Both the position numbers and the translations under genes were made by a program. A DNA stretch of 64,000 nucleotides from Streptomyces sp. NRRL F-5727. GTDB taxonomy: Bacteria > Actinomycetota > Actinomycetes > Streptomycetales > Streptomycetaceae. Of this stretch, positions 25,220 through 34,739 are shown piece by piece (positions within the stretch are counted from its first letter, which is position 1; every line of letters starts with the position of its first letter). The DNA is taken from NCBI RefSeq assembly GCF_000719555.1, contig NZ_JOGX01000013.1, positions 1 to 64,000 on the forward strand. The letters are read 5' to 3'. Below the pieces are notes generated by a model that saw nothing but the letters and a program-made list of their open reading frames with translations, did no database searches and was not told the origin of the DNA.

Positions 25220-26382
25220 CGGTGCTCGCCTCCGTCGTTCGGTTCGTTCGGTTCGTTCGGTGTCAGGGCCGGCAGGGGCAGGGGGGACGACGGGCTGGGG
25301 GTGGGCGTGGGCGTGGGCTCGGCCCGGGGGACGAGCGGCGGGATCACCTCGGTGCCGGGGGTGGCGGCGAGGTGGAGGTAGGTGTTGAGGTAGTCGCCCT
25401 TGATGCCCTTCATGACCTCGTCGGTGAAGGGGTACGTGAGCAGGACCTGGAGCGATGCGGGGAGGTCGGCGCCCGCGTCGGCGAGGGCCGTCAGGGTGGG
25501 GGCGAGGGCCTTGAGGTCGGCGACCATGTCCTGCTTGCTCGCCTCGACGGTGGAGACCGCCACTCCGGAGAGGGTGTCCAGGGCGCGGAGCATGGTGATG
25601 AGGGAACCCCGCTGCTTCTCCAGGGTCTTCAGGCCGGGCGAGAGCTCGGTGACGATCGTGCCGACGTCCTTCTTCCGGCCGGCGAGGGTGGTGGAGAGAC
25701 GGTTGAGGCCGTCGAGGGCGCGGGTGATGTCGCCGCGATGCGCGTCGAGGGTCGTGACCAGGGTGTCGACCCTCTTCAGCAGGGAGCGGACCTGGGGTTC
25801 GCGGCCGCCGAGGGCCGCTTCGAGTTCGCGGGTGATGGTCTTGAGCTGGTTGACGCCGCCGCCGTTGAGCAGGAGGGAGAGGGCGCCGAACACCTCCTCG
25901 ACCTCGGTGTTGCGGCTGGTGCGGGCCAGCGGGATGACGCTGCCGTCGTCGAGCCGGGCGCCGGCGTCCCGGCGGGCGGGGGCCACGAGCTGGACGTACT
26001 TCTCGCCGAGGAGGCTGGACTGTTCCACCCGGGCGCCGGTGTCGGCGGGCAGCCGGACCTTCCCGTTGATCTGCAGGGTGACGCGGGCGGACCAGGTGCC
26101 GGGGTCCAGTTCGATGGCGCTGACGCGGCCGACGGCGACGTCGTTCACCTTGACCGCGGCCTGCGGCACCAGGCTGAGGACGTCGGCGATCTCGGCGGTG
26201 ACCGTGTAGGGCCGGTCGCCGAGGTCGGCGCCGCCGGGCAGCGGCAGGTCCTGGATGCCGTCGAAGCGTACGGAAGGCAGGGGGAGCACGCCGAGGGCGA
26301 GAACCAGGCCGAGTCCGAGCGCGACCGCGCCCGCGGCTCCGGCGCCGGCGGCCCTGGCGGAGGGCAGGCGGGGGCGTCTCAC
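25216..26382 (-). CDS. mceE: MceE-type substrate-binding protein
   Basis: 388 residues: membrane helix (AAGAVALGLGLVLALGVLPL), MCE domain (VKVNDVAVGRVSAIELDPG, LLGEKYVQLVAP), long helical region and a Pro/Thr/Asn tail (PTPTPTPSPSS, NEPNEPND). In mycobacteria MceE is a lipoprotein; no cysteine occurs in this N-terminus, so a lipid anchor is not supported here. Assignment as E rests on position (fifth). ATGA overlaps on both sides. Confidence 0.9.
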   Translation of the reverse strand: MRRPRLPSARAAGAGAAGAVALGLGLVLALGVLPLPSVRFDGIQDLPLPGGADLGDRPYTVTAEIADVLSLVPQAAVKVNDVAVGRVSAIELDPGTWSARVTLQINGKVRLPADTGARVEQSSLLGEKYVQLVAPARRDAGARLDDGSVIPLARTSRNTEVEEVFGALSLLLNGGGVNQLKTITRELEAALGGREPQVRSLLKRVDTLVTTLDAHRGDITRALDGLNRLSTTLAGRKKDVGTIVTELSPGLKTLEKQRGSLITMLRALDTLSGVAVSTVEASKQDMVADLKALAPTLTALADAGADLPASLQVLLTYPFTDEVMKGIKGDYLNTYLHLAATPGTEVIPPLVPRAEPTPTPTPSPSSPLPLPALTPNEPNEPNDGGEHR

Positions 26383-27419
26383 CGGTCCTCCTCTGCGGGG
26401 GTGGTGGGCGTCGGGCCGCTCGCGGAGCCTCCGGTGACGGGCAGCGGGAGCAGGGGCCCGCCCATGCTGATCTCGTTGAGGTTGGCCCGGCCGTGGAGGG
26501 TGCGGGTGTCCCTGTCGTAGGCGCCGACGAGGTTTCCGGCGGCGAGCGGGGCGACGTCGAGGGCCTCGGCGAGGGAGGCGCGCTGGTCGACGAGGGTCCG
26601 GGTGAGGGGGACGAGCCGGTCGACGTTCTTCTTCAGTTCGCCGCGGTTGTCCTTGACGAAGGTCTTGACCTGGGCGAGGGCCCTGCCGAGTTCCTTGAGG
26701 GCGGCGGCGAGGTCGTCCCTGTTCTCGGCGAAGTAGCCGACGACCTCGTCGAGGCGTTCCTGCGCGGCGCGTACGTCGCCGTCCTTCTCCTTCAGCATGG
26801 TGGTGAAGGTCTGGAGGTTGCCGAGGGTGGCGAACAGCTCGGGGCTGCTGCCGTCGAGGGTCTTGGCGGCCTTGCCGAACCGGTCGATGGAGGCGCCGAG
26901 GGCGGCGCCGTTGCCCTTGAGGTTCTTCGCGCCGGTGTCGAGGAGCGCGGAGAGGGCGCCGGTCGAGTTGGCGCCGTCGGGGCCGAGAGCCCGGCCGAGG
27001 TCGGTGATCGAGGCGTAGAGCTGGTCGATCTCGACGGGGGTGCGGTTGCGGGAGGCGGGGAGTTCGGCGCCGTCGTCGAGGGCGGGGCCCGAGGTGTAGG
27101 CGGGGGTGAGCTGGACGTAGCGGTCGGCGACGATGCTGGGGGCGACGACGACGGCGCGGGCGTCGGCGGGGATCCGGACGCCTTCGTCGAGGCGGAGCTC
27201 CACCCGTACGCGGGTGCCCCGGGGTTCCACCGACTCGACCTCCCCGACGCGGACGCCGAGGACGCGCAGGTCGGATCCGGCGTAGACGCCGATCGCCCGG
27301 TCGAAGTAGGCGGTGACGCGGATGCCCTCGTCGTCGAGGACCCGGGCGGCGGCGAGGCCGCCGGCGGCGAGCACCGCGAGGGTGAGTGCGGCGGCGAGGG
27401 GCCTTCTGGTCCTGGTCAT
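26379..27419 (-). CDS. mceD: MceD-type substrate-binding protein
   Basis: 346 residues: N-terminal helix (LAAALTLAVLAAGGLAAARV), MCE domain at ~30-110 (YAGSDLRVLGVRVGEVESVE, IVADRYVQLTPAY), helical region with coiled-coil-like spacing (AAQERLDEVVGYFAENRDDL), and a short Pro/Thr tail. Fourth of six MCE proteins. ATGA overlaps on both sides couple its translation. Confidence 0.92.
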   Translation of the reverse strand: MTRTRRPLAAALTLAVLAAGGLAAARVLDDEGIRVTAYFDRAIGVYAGSDLRVLGVRVGEVESVEPRGTRVRVELRLDEGVRIPADARAVVVAPSIVADRYVQLTPAYTSGPALDDGAELPASRNRTPVEIDQLYASITDLGRALGPDGANSTGALSALLDTGAKNLKGNGAALGASIDRFGKAAKTLDGSSPELFATLGNLQTFTTMLKEKDGDVRAAQERLDEVVGYFAENRDDLAAALKELGRALAQVKTFVKDNRGELKKNVDRLVPLTRTLVDQRASLAEALDVAPLAAGNLVGAYDRDTRTLHGRANLNEISMGGPLLPLPVTGGSASGPTPTTPAEEDR

Positions 27420-28501
27420 CGTGGGCCGCTCCCGTTCGGCGTGGTCTTCTGTTTCGGCGTCGTCTTCTGCTTCGCCGTCGTGGGCTGTTTCGGCGGCATG
27501 CAGCCGGTCGTGGGCGGGGTGCCTTCGGGCAGGTAGCCGCGGGGCACCACGCCGCAGAGGTAGCTGTCGAACCAGCGGCCGCTGCCGAGGGTGTTGCCGA
27601 CGAGGCGGTAGTACGGGCCGACGAGGGCGAGCGTCCTGTCGAGCCGGCCGACGTTCTTCTCCAGGACGTCGGTGACCCTGCCGAGGGCCTTCAGCGTCGG
27701 GCCGAGCCGGCGGTCGTTGTCGGTGACGAGGCCGCCGAGTTCGGTGCCGAGGGCCCGGCTGCCCTTGAGGAGGGCGCGGACGGCGTCGCGGCGCTTGCTG
27801 AGCTCGCCGAGGAGGGAGGCGCCGTCCTGCAGGAGGAGTTCGAAGCTGGACTTCCGCTCCTTGAGGGTCCTGGTGAACTTCTCGCTGTTCCGGAGGAGCC
27901 GGGCGAGTTCGGTGTCGCGCTTGGAGACGGTCGTCGACAGTGCGGAGAGGCCGTCGACGGCGTTGCGGACGTGCGGCGGCGCGCTCGCGAAGGTCTCGGA
28001 GAGGGTCCGGAAGCTCTCCGCGAGCTTCCCGGTGTCGAGCTCGTCGATGGTGCCGCCGAGGTCCTGGAACGCCTGCGTCACGTCGTACGGGGAGGTGGTG
28101 CGCGACAGCGGGATGCGGGTCCCGGGGTCCTGGCGTGCGGTGCCCAGCGGGTCGAGGGCCAGGTACTTCTCGCCGAGGAGGGTCTTGACGGCGATGGCCG
28201 CGGTCGACCGGTCGCCGACCCAGGCGTCGCCGACCTCGAAGGTCACCTTCACCTTGGGGCCGTCGAGGCTGACGCCGGTGACCTCGCCGACCCTGACGCC
28301 GGCGATCCGGACCTCGTCGCCGGTGTCGAGGCCGGCGGCCTCGGAGAAGTCGGCGCTGTAGGCGGTGTCGCCGCCGACCAGGGGTAGCCGTTCGACCTGG
28401 TACGCGAGGGTGGCCAGGAGGCCGAGGAGGAGCAGCCCGACGACGGCGACGGCGACGGGATTGCGTTCCTTGACGGGTCTGGTCCGGAAGGGGGCCCTCA
28501 T
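27416..28501 (-). CDS. mceC: MceC-type substrate-binding protein
   Basis: 361 residues: helix (NPVAVAVVGLLLLGLLATLAYQ), MCE domain (GDEVRIAGVRVGEVTGVSLD, LLGEKYLALDPLG), helical region, and a tail with lysine/glutamine/threonine repeats (KQKTTPKQKTTP). ATG 28501 overlaps the MceB stop (ATGA); the in-frame ATG nine nt upstream is less likely. Third MCE protein. Confidence 0.92.
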   Translation of the reverse strand: MRAPFRTRPVKERNPVAVAVVGLLLLGLLATLAYQVERLPLVGGDTAYSADFSEAAGLDTGDEVRIAGVRVGEVTGVSLDGPKVKVTFEVGDAWVGDRSTAAIAVKTLLGEKYLALDPLGTARQDPGTRIPLSRTTSPYDVTQAFQDLGGTIDELDTGKLAESFRTLSETFASAPPHVRNAVDGLSALSTTVSKRDTELARLLRNSEKFTRTLKERKSSFELLLQDGASLLGELSKRRDAVRALLKGSRALGTELGGLVTDNDRRLGPTLKALGRVTDVLEKNVGRLDRTLALVGPYYRLVGNTLGSGRWFDSYLCGVVPRGYLPEGTPPTTGCMPPKQPTTAKQKTTPKQKTTPNGSGPR

Positions 28502-29532
28502 CCGCGGCACCTCGGTTCGGTCACGGCGATGCCGGTCGGCGGCTTCGAGCCGTCGGAGGTCTTCACGCCGGTCACGCGCGCCTCGCAGAGGTAGAGGTTG
28601 AACCAGGATCCGTAGGAGGAGAGGCGGGCCAGGGCTGTCATCTTGTCGGGGGTCCGGGCGAGAAACCGTTCGAGGGCGGGGGTGTGGTCGGCGAGGGTGC
28701 CGGAGAGCCGGCCCAGTTCCGCGATGTCCTTCTTGAGGGGGGCGCGGGCGTCCTGGAAGAGCCCGGCGGTGGTGGTGGTGAGGTCGCCCATGGCCTGGAC
28801 GGCCTCGCCGAGGGGCTTGCGGTCGGTGGCGAAGCCGGTGACGACCTTCTGGAGGGTGACGACGAGGTCCTCGAAGCCGGCCTCGCGGTCGTTGAGGGTG
28901 GTGAGGACGGTGTCGAGGTGGGTGACGACGTCGCCGATGACCTTGTCCTTGGCGGCCACCGTGCCGGTGAGGGAGCCGATGTGGCGCAGCAGGCTGTCGA
29001 CGGTGCCGCTCTCGCCCTGGAGGACCTGGACGAGCGAGCCGGCGAGGTCGTTGACGTCGGCGGGCGACAGGCCCTCGAAGAGCGGCTTGAAGCCGTTGAA
29101 GAGCAGGGTGAGGTCGAGCGCGGGGGTGGTCCGGTCGAGCGGGATGGTCTCGCCGTCGTCCAGGGTGCCGGTCAGGTCGCCGCTGCCGCGGCCGAGGGAG
29201 ACGTACCGCCGGCCGACCATGTCGAGGTACTTGACGGCGGCGGTGGCGGAGCGGGGCAGGGTGCGGTCCTCGCGGACCGTGAAGGTGACCTGGGCGGTGC
29301 GGCGCTCCACGACGCGGACGTCGGTCACCTCGCCGACCTTCACACCGGCGATGCGCACGGAGTCGCCGGCGACGAGGCCGGTGACGTCGGTGAAGAGCGC
29401 CTTGTAGGAGCGGGTGGCGGAGCCGACGCCGGTGTCGGCGATGCTGAAGCCGAGGACGGTGGTGGCGACCGCCGTGACCAGGACGAAGGCGAGGGACTTG
29501 AGGACGGTGCCGGTGAGCGGCCGTCTTCTCAT
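28498..29532 (-). CDS. mceB: MceB-type substrate-binding protein
   Basis: 344 residues: helix (VLKSLAFVLVTAVATTVLGF), MCE domain (AGDSVRIAGVKVGEVTDVRV, VGRRYVSLGRG), helical region to ~310 and a short tail with two cysteines (LYLCEARVTG, EPRCRG). Second MCE protein. ATGA overlaps on both sides. Confidence 0.92.
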   Translation of the reverse strand: MRRRPLTGTVLKSLAFVLVTAVATTVLGFSIADTGVGSATRSYKALFTDVTGLVAGDSVRIAGVKVGEVTDVRVVERRTAQVTFTVREDRTLPRSATAAVKYLDMVGRRYVSLGRGSGDLTGTLDDGETIPLDRTTPALDLTLLFNGFKPLFEGLSPADVNDLAGSLVQVLQGESGTVDSLLRHIGSLTGTVAAKDKVIGDVVTHLDTVLTTLNDREAGFEDLVVTLQKVVTGFATDRKPLGEAVQAMGDLTTTTAGLFQDARAPLKKDIAELGRLSGTLADHTPALERFLARTPDKMTALARLSSYGSWFNLYLCEARVTGVKTSDGSKPPTGIAVTEPRCRG

Positions 29533-30782
29533 CGGAGGGTCACCTCCGCTCCCCGGAAGGCGGGTCCCGCGAGCAGGCTGCTCCAGTCGGGCAGCTCCCC
29601 GGCCGGCCGCTGGGCGCCGGGGGCGAGGAGTTCGGTGACGAGGTCGTTCTCCTGCGGGGAGTTGGCCGGCCCGAGGTCCTGGTCGGCCGCGGCGGAGGCC
29701 CGGGCGGCGGGTGCGGCGGGGACGCCGAGGTAGGGCACCGGGTGGCAGCGGGGGCCGCCGCCGGAGCCGTACCGGGGGGTGTCGCGGCCGGGGACGTACG
29801 CGCCGCGGGAGGGCACGGTGGTGACGTTCACGTGCAGTCCGGGCCGGTCGGTGCCCTTGCCGAGGGCCTTGTCCATGGCGGGCACGAACCGGGCGAGGGT
29901 GCGCAGGGTGCAGGGGAAGGACGAGGAGTACTCGGCGAGCAGCTCCAGGGTGGGCCGGCTCTTCGCGCTGAGCCGGATGAGGGTGTCCTTGTTCTTGCGG
30001 AGGAAGGCGGTGAGGTCCTGGGCGGTGCGGGTGGTGGCGCCGAAGGTGGCGGAGAGCGCCGCCTCCTGTTCGGCGAGGGTGCCGCTGGTGGTGGTGAAGT
30101 CGGTGAGCGCGGTGAGGATGTCCGGGGCGGCGTCCGCGTAGAGGTGGCTGACCTTCACGAGTTGTTTCAGATCCCGGGTGAGGGCGGGCAGGTGGGGGTT
30201 GAACCTCTTGAGGTGGGCGTCGAGCCGGGCGAGGGTGTCGCCGAGTTTCCCGCCGCGTCCTTCGAGGGCCTGGGAGACGGCGGACAGGGTGGCGGAGAGC
30301 TTCTGCGGCTGGACGGCGGTGAGCAGGGGCAGGACGTCGTCGAGGACCTGCTGGAGTTCGACGGCGTTGCCGGAGCGGTCCTCGGGGATGACGGCGCCGG
30401 GGGCGAGCGGCTCCGGGGAGGGGTGCGCGGGCGGTACGAGGGCGACGAACCGCTCGCCGAAGAGCGTCGTGGGCAGCATCTGCGCGCGGACGTCGGAGGG
30501 GACGTGGCCGAGGGCCCCGGGGCGCAGGGCGAGGGTGAGCCGGGCGCCGTCGCCGCTGGCGTCGATGGCGCGGACCTCGCCGACGACGACGCCGCGGAGC
30601 TTCACCTCGGCGCCGAGGTGCATCTCGTTGCCGACGCTGCCGGTCTCGACGGTGACCGGGTCGGAGTCGGTGAACCTCTTCTCGTAGACGGCGACCGCCA
30701 GCCAGGCGAGCAGCGCGGGGACCAGCAGGAAGACGACGCCGGCGGACCGGCGGCGCAGGGTCTCTCCTCGTGGAGCGTTCAT
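29529..30782 (-). CDS. mceA: MceA-type substrate-binding protein
   Basis: 417 residues: membrane helix (AGVVFLLVPALLAWLAVAVY), MCE domain (AEVKLRGVVVGEVRAIDASG, LFGERFVALVPP), helical MCE-associated region, and a Pro/Ala-rich tail. First of the six MCE proteins, starting 1 nt after the stop of the second YrbE gene; its own stop forms an ATGA overlap with mceB. Confidence 0.92.
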   Translation of the reverse strand: MNAPRGETLRRRSAGVVFLLVPALLAWLAVAVYEKRFTDSDPVTVETGSVGNEMHLGAEVKLRGVVVGEVRAIDASGDGARLTLALRPGALGHVPSDVRAQMLPTTLFGERFVALVPPAHPSPEPLAPGAVIPEDRSGNAVELQQVLDDVLPLLTAVQPQKLSATLSAVSQALEGRGGKLGDTLARLDAHLKRFNPHLPALTRDLKQLVKVSHLYADAAPDILTALTDFTTTSGTLAEQEAALSATFGATTRTAQDLTAFLRKNKDTLIRLSAKSRPTLELLAEYSSSFPCTLRTLARFVPAMDKALGKGTDRPGLHVNVTTVPSRGAYVPGRDTPRYGSGGGPRCHPVPYLGVPAAPAARASAAADQDLGPANSPQENDLVTELLAPGAQRPAGELPDWSSLLAGPAFRGAEVTLR

Positions 30783-30783
30783 C

Positions 30784-31590
30784 TCACCCCGCCACCTTCA
30801 CGGTCGTGGTCGCGCCCCAGAGGGCCAGCGACAGGAAGAAGTCGGTGACGCTGATCAGCACGATGGCGTTGCGCACGGACCGGCCGACGGCGATGCCGAC
30901 GCCGGCGGGGCCGCCGGAGGCGCGGAAGCCGTAGTAGCAGTGGGCGACGATCACCATCACGCTGAAGATCAGCACCTTGAGCATGGAGAGCAGGACGTCG
31001 GTCGGCGACAGGAACAGCTCGAAGTAGTGGTCGTACGTGCCCTGGGACTGTCCGTTGAAGAGCACCGTGACGGTGCGGGAGGCCAGGTAGGAGGAGAGCA
31101 GGCCGATCGCGTAGAGCGGGACGATGGCGACGACGCCCGCGATGATGCGGGTGGTGACCAGGTACGGCATGGAGCGGATGCCCATGCCTTCGAGGGCGTC
31201 GACCTCCTCGTTGATGCGCATGGCGCCGAGCTGGGCGGTGAAGCCGGCGCCGACGGTGGCGGAGAGGGCGAGGCCGGCGACGAGCGGGGCGATCTCGCGG
31301 GTGTTGAAGTAGGCGGAGACGAAGCCGGTGAAGGCGGCGGTGCCGATCTGTTCGAGGGCGGCGTGGCCCTGGAGGCCGACGACGGTCCCGGTGAAGAGCG
31401 TCATCGCGATCATGACGCCGATCGTGCCGCCGACGACGCCGAGGCCGCCGGAGCCGAAGGCGACCTCGGCGAGCAGCCGTTGCACCTCCTTGAGGTAGCG
31501 GCGCAGGGTCCTGGGGACCCAGAGCAGGGCCCGTACGTAGAACAGCAGCTGGTCGCCGGAGCGGTCGAGCCAGACGAACGGGGAGGCCAT
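30784..31590 (-). CDS. yrbEB: YrbE/MlaE-family permease B
   Basis: 268 residues with five to six hydrophobic segments and the MlaE signature (INEEVDALEGMGIRSMPYLV) that contacts the ATPase. It forms half of the inner-membrane permease on which the MCE hexamer stands. It follows the first YrbE gene by 5 nt and precedes mceA by 1 nt. Confidence 0.93.
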   Translation of the reverse strand: MASPFVWLDRSGDQLLFYVRALLWVPRTLRRYLKEVQRLLAEVAFGSGGLGVVGGTIGVMIAMTLFTGTVVGLQGHAALEQIGTAAFTGFVSAYFNTREIAPLVAGLALSATVGAGFTAQLGAMRINEEVDALEGMGIRSMPYLVTTRIIAGVVAIVPLYAIGLLSSYLASRTVTVLFNGQSQGTYDHYFELFLSPTDVLLSMLKVLIFSVMVIVAHCYYGFRASGGPAGVGIAVGRSVRNAIVLISVTDFFLSLALWGATTTVKVAG

Positions 31591-31595
31591 CCGCC

Positions 31596-32360
31596 TCAGC
31601 CTCCCTTCGGCGGGACGATCTGGAGGTAGAGGCCGGTCAGCACCATGTTCACGAAGAACAGCAGCAGGAAGGTGATGACGACGGCCTGGTTGACGGCGTC
31701 GCCGACGCCCTTGGGGCCGCCGCGGGGGTTGAGTCCCCGGTAGGCGGCGACGATGCCCGCGATGAACCCGAAGACCAGGGCCTTCAGTTCGCTGACGTAC
31801 AGGTCGGGCAGCTGGGCGAGGGCGGAGAAGCTGGAGAGGTAGGCGCCGGGGGTGCCGCCCTGGAGGACGATGTTGAAGAAGTAGCCGCCCAGGGTGCCGA
31901 CGACGGAGACCATGCCGTTGAGGAGGACGGCGACGGCCATGGTGGCGAGGACGCGCGGGACGACGAGGCGCTGGACCGGCGAGACGCCCATGACCTCCAT
32001 CGCGTCGAGCTCCTCGCGGATCTTGCGGGAGCCGAGGTCGGCGCAGATCGCGGAGCCCGCGGCGCCGGCGATGAGGAGGGCGACGATGAGCGGGCTGGCC
32101 TGCTGGATGACGGCGAGGACGCTGGCGCCGCCGGTGAACGACTGGGCGCCCAGCTGCTGGGTGAGGGAGCCGACCTGAAGGGCGATCACGGCGCCGAACG
32201 GGATGGAGACGAGGGCGGCGGGCAGGATGGTGACGCTCGCGACGAACCAGAACTGCTCGACGAACTCCCGGAACTGGAACGGCCTGCGGAAGACGGCCCG
32301 GCCGACCTCGGCGGCCAGGGCGAAGAGCCGGCCGGTCTGCCGCAGCGCGCCGGCGATCAC
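31596..32360 (-). CDS. yrbEA: YrbE/MlaE-family permease A
   Basis: 254 residues, MlaE fold: IREELDAMEVMGVSPVQRLV is the conserved cytoplasmic loop, flanked by helices such as ASPLIVALLIAGAAGSAIC and FLLLFFVNMVLTGLYLQIV. Start GTG 32360 overlaps the ATPase stop (GTGA), so it is coupled to the ATPase gene. It pairs with permease B in the transporter core. Confidence 0.93.
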   Translation of the reverse strand: MIAGALRQTGRLFALAAEVGRAVFRRPFQFREFVEQFWFVASVTILPAALVSIPFGAVIALQVGSLTQQLGAQSFTGGASVLAVIQQASPLIVALLIAGAAGSAICADLGSRKIREELDAMEVMGVSPVQRLVVPRVLATMAVAVLLNGMVSVVGTLGGYFFNIVLQGGTPGAYLSSFSALAQLPDLYVSELKALVFGFIAGIVAAYRGLNPRGGPKGVGDAVNQAVVITFLLLFFVNMVLTGLYLQIVPPKGG

Positions 32361-33370
32361 GAGCCGCCGCCGGTGGCCGGGATCGGGACGGTGGGCGGGC
32401 CGGCGTGGGCCGCGTAGGTCGCTTCGATGGCGGCGCGGGCGGCGGGCGGCAGCGTGTCGAGCAGGGCGAGGACGCGCTGCCGGCGGCGGACGACGGCGGC
32501 GCGCGGGGGCAGCCCGGGCGAGGGCTCCAGCTGGGGGACGAGGGCGCGGGGCGTGGCCGGCGGGGCGGTGGCGGCGTGGCCGGCCTCGGCGGCGAGGGTG
32601 GCGGCGTCCTTCTCCTCGGACATGCCGATGGGGCCTTCGCGGCGGCCGGCGAGGAACTGGGTGACGACCGGTTCCTCGCTGGTGAGGAGGACCTCGCGGG
32701 GCCCGAAGGTGACGAGTTCGCGCCGGAAGAACATCCCCATGTTGTCGGGGACGGTGGCGGCGATGTCGAGGTTGTGGGTGACGATCAGCATCGTCGCGTC
32801 GATCCGCGCGTTGAGGTCGATCAGCAGCTGGGAGAGGTACGCGGTGCGGACCGGGTCGAGTCCGGAGTCGGGCTCGTCGCACAGCACGATCTGCGGGTCG
32901 AGGACGAGCGCGCGGGCCAGGCCGGCGCGCTTGCGCATGCCGCCGCTGATCTCGCCGGGGAGCTTGCCCTCGGCGCCGAGCAGGCCGACGAGGTCGATGC
33001 GCTCCATGACGATCTTCCGGATCTCGGACTCCCGTTTGCGGGTGTGCTCGCGGAGCGGGAAGGCGATGTTGTCGAAGAGCGTCATCGAGCCGAAGAGGGC
33101 GCCGTCCTGGAACATGAGGCCGAAGAGCTTCCGGGTCTCGTAGATGTCCCGTTCGGGGCTGCGGACCATGTCGACGCCGTTGATGAGGACCCGGCCGCGC
33201 TGGGGTTTGAGCAGGCCGATGAGTGATTTCAGGAAAACGGTCTTTCCGGTTCCGGAAGGGCCGAGCATGACGCTCACCTCTCCGGCCGGCAAGGTCAGCG
33301 ACACGTCCTGCCAGATGTTCTGCCTGCCGAAGGACATGGTCAGCCCCTCGACGACTACTTCGATTCCCAT
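32357..33370 (-). CDS. mceG: MceG/MlaF-type ABC ATPase
   Basis: 337 residues. Walker A LGPSGTGKTVFL, signature ISGGMRKRAGLARAL and Walker B IVLCDEPDSGLD are intact, the ...GLDPVR continuation being typical of MlaF/Mkl. Residues ~245-337 form an Ala/Pro-rich C-terminal extension. It powers the YrbE/Mce lipid importer. In mycobacteria mceG is unlinked from mce operons; here it leads the operon, which fits Streptomyces. ATG 33370 follows GGAGGT. Confidence 0.93.
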   Translation of the reverse strand: MGIEVVVEGLTMSFGRQNIWQDVSLTLPAGEVSVMLGPSGTGKTVFLKSLIGLLKPQRGRVLINGVDMVRSPERDIYETRKLFGLMFQDGALFGSMTLFDNIAFPLREHTRKRESEIRKIVMERIDLVGLLGAEGKLPGEISGGMRKRAGLARALVLDPQIVLCDEPDSGLDPVRTAYLSQLLIDLNARIDATMLIVTHNLDIAATVPDNMGMFFRRELVTFGPREVLLTSEEPVVTQFLAGRREGPIGMSEEKDAATLAAEAGHAATAPPATPRALVPQLEPSPGLPPRAAVVRRRQRVLALLDTLPPAARAAIEATYAAHAGPPTVPIPATGGGS

Positions 33371-34620
<1,250 letters not shown>

Positions 34621-34632
34621 GGGACCGAGACC

Positions 34633-34673
34633 CCGCGTCCGTCCGGCCGGCACCCCCGGCCGGGCGGACGCGG
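34633..34673 (+). terminator. hairpin after first exported-protein gene
   Basis: 18-nt arms (34633-34650 and 34656-34673, loop CACCC) pair with a single G-T mismatch, starting 12 nt past the stop codon. It may end or attenuate transcription before the DUF6801-like gene. Confidence 0.75.
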
Positions 34674-34739
34674 CCCTGTCCGCGCCCCTCGCCGGCCCCT
34701 TCCCCCGCCGGCGCACGAACGACCCGAGCGGAGCACCCG

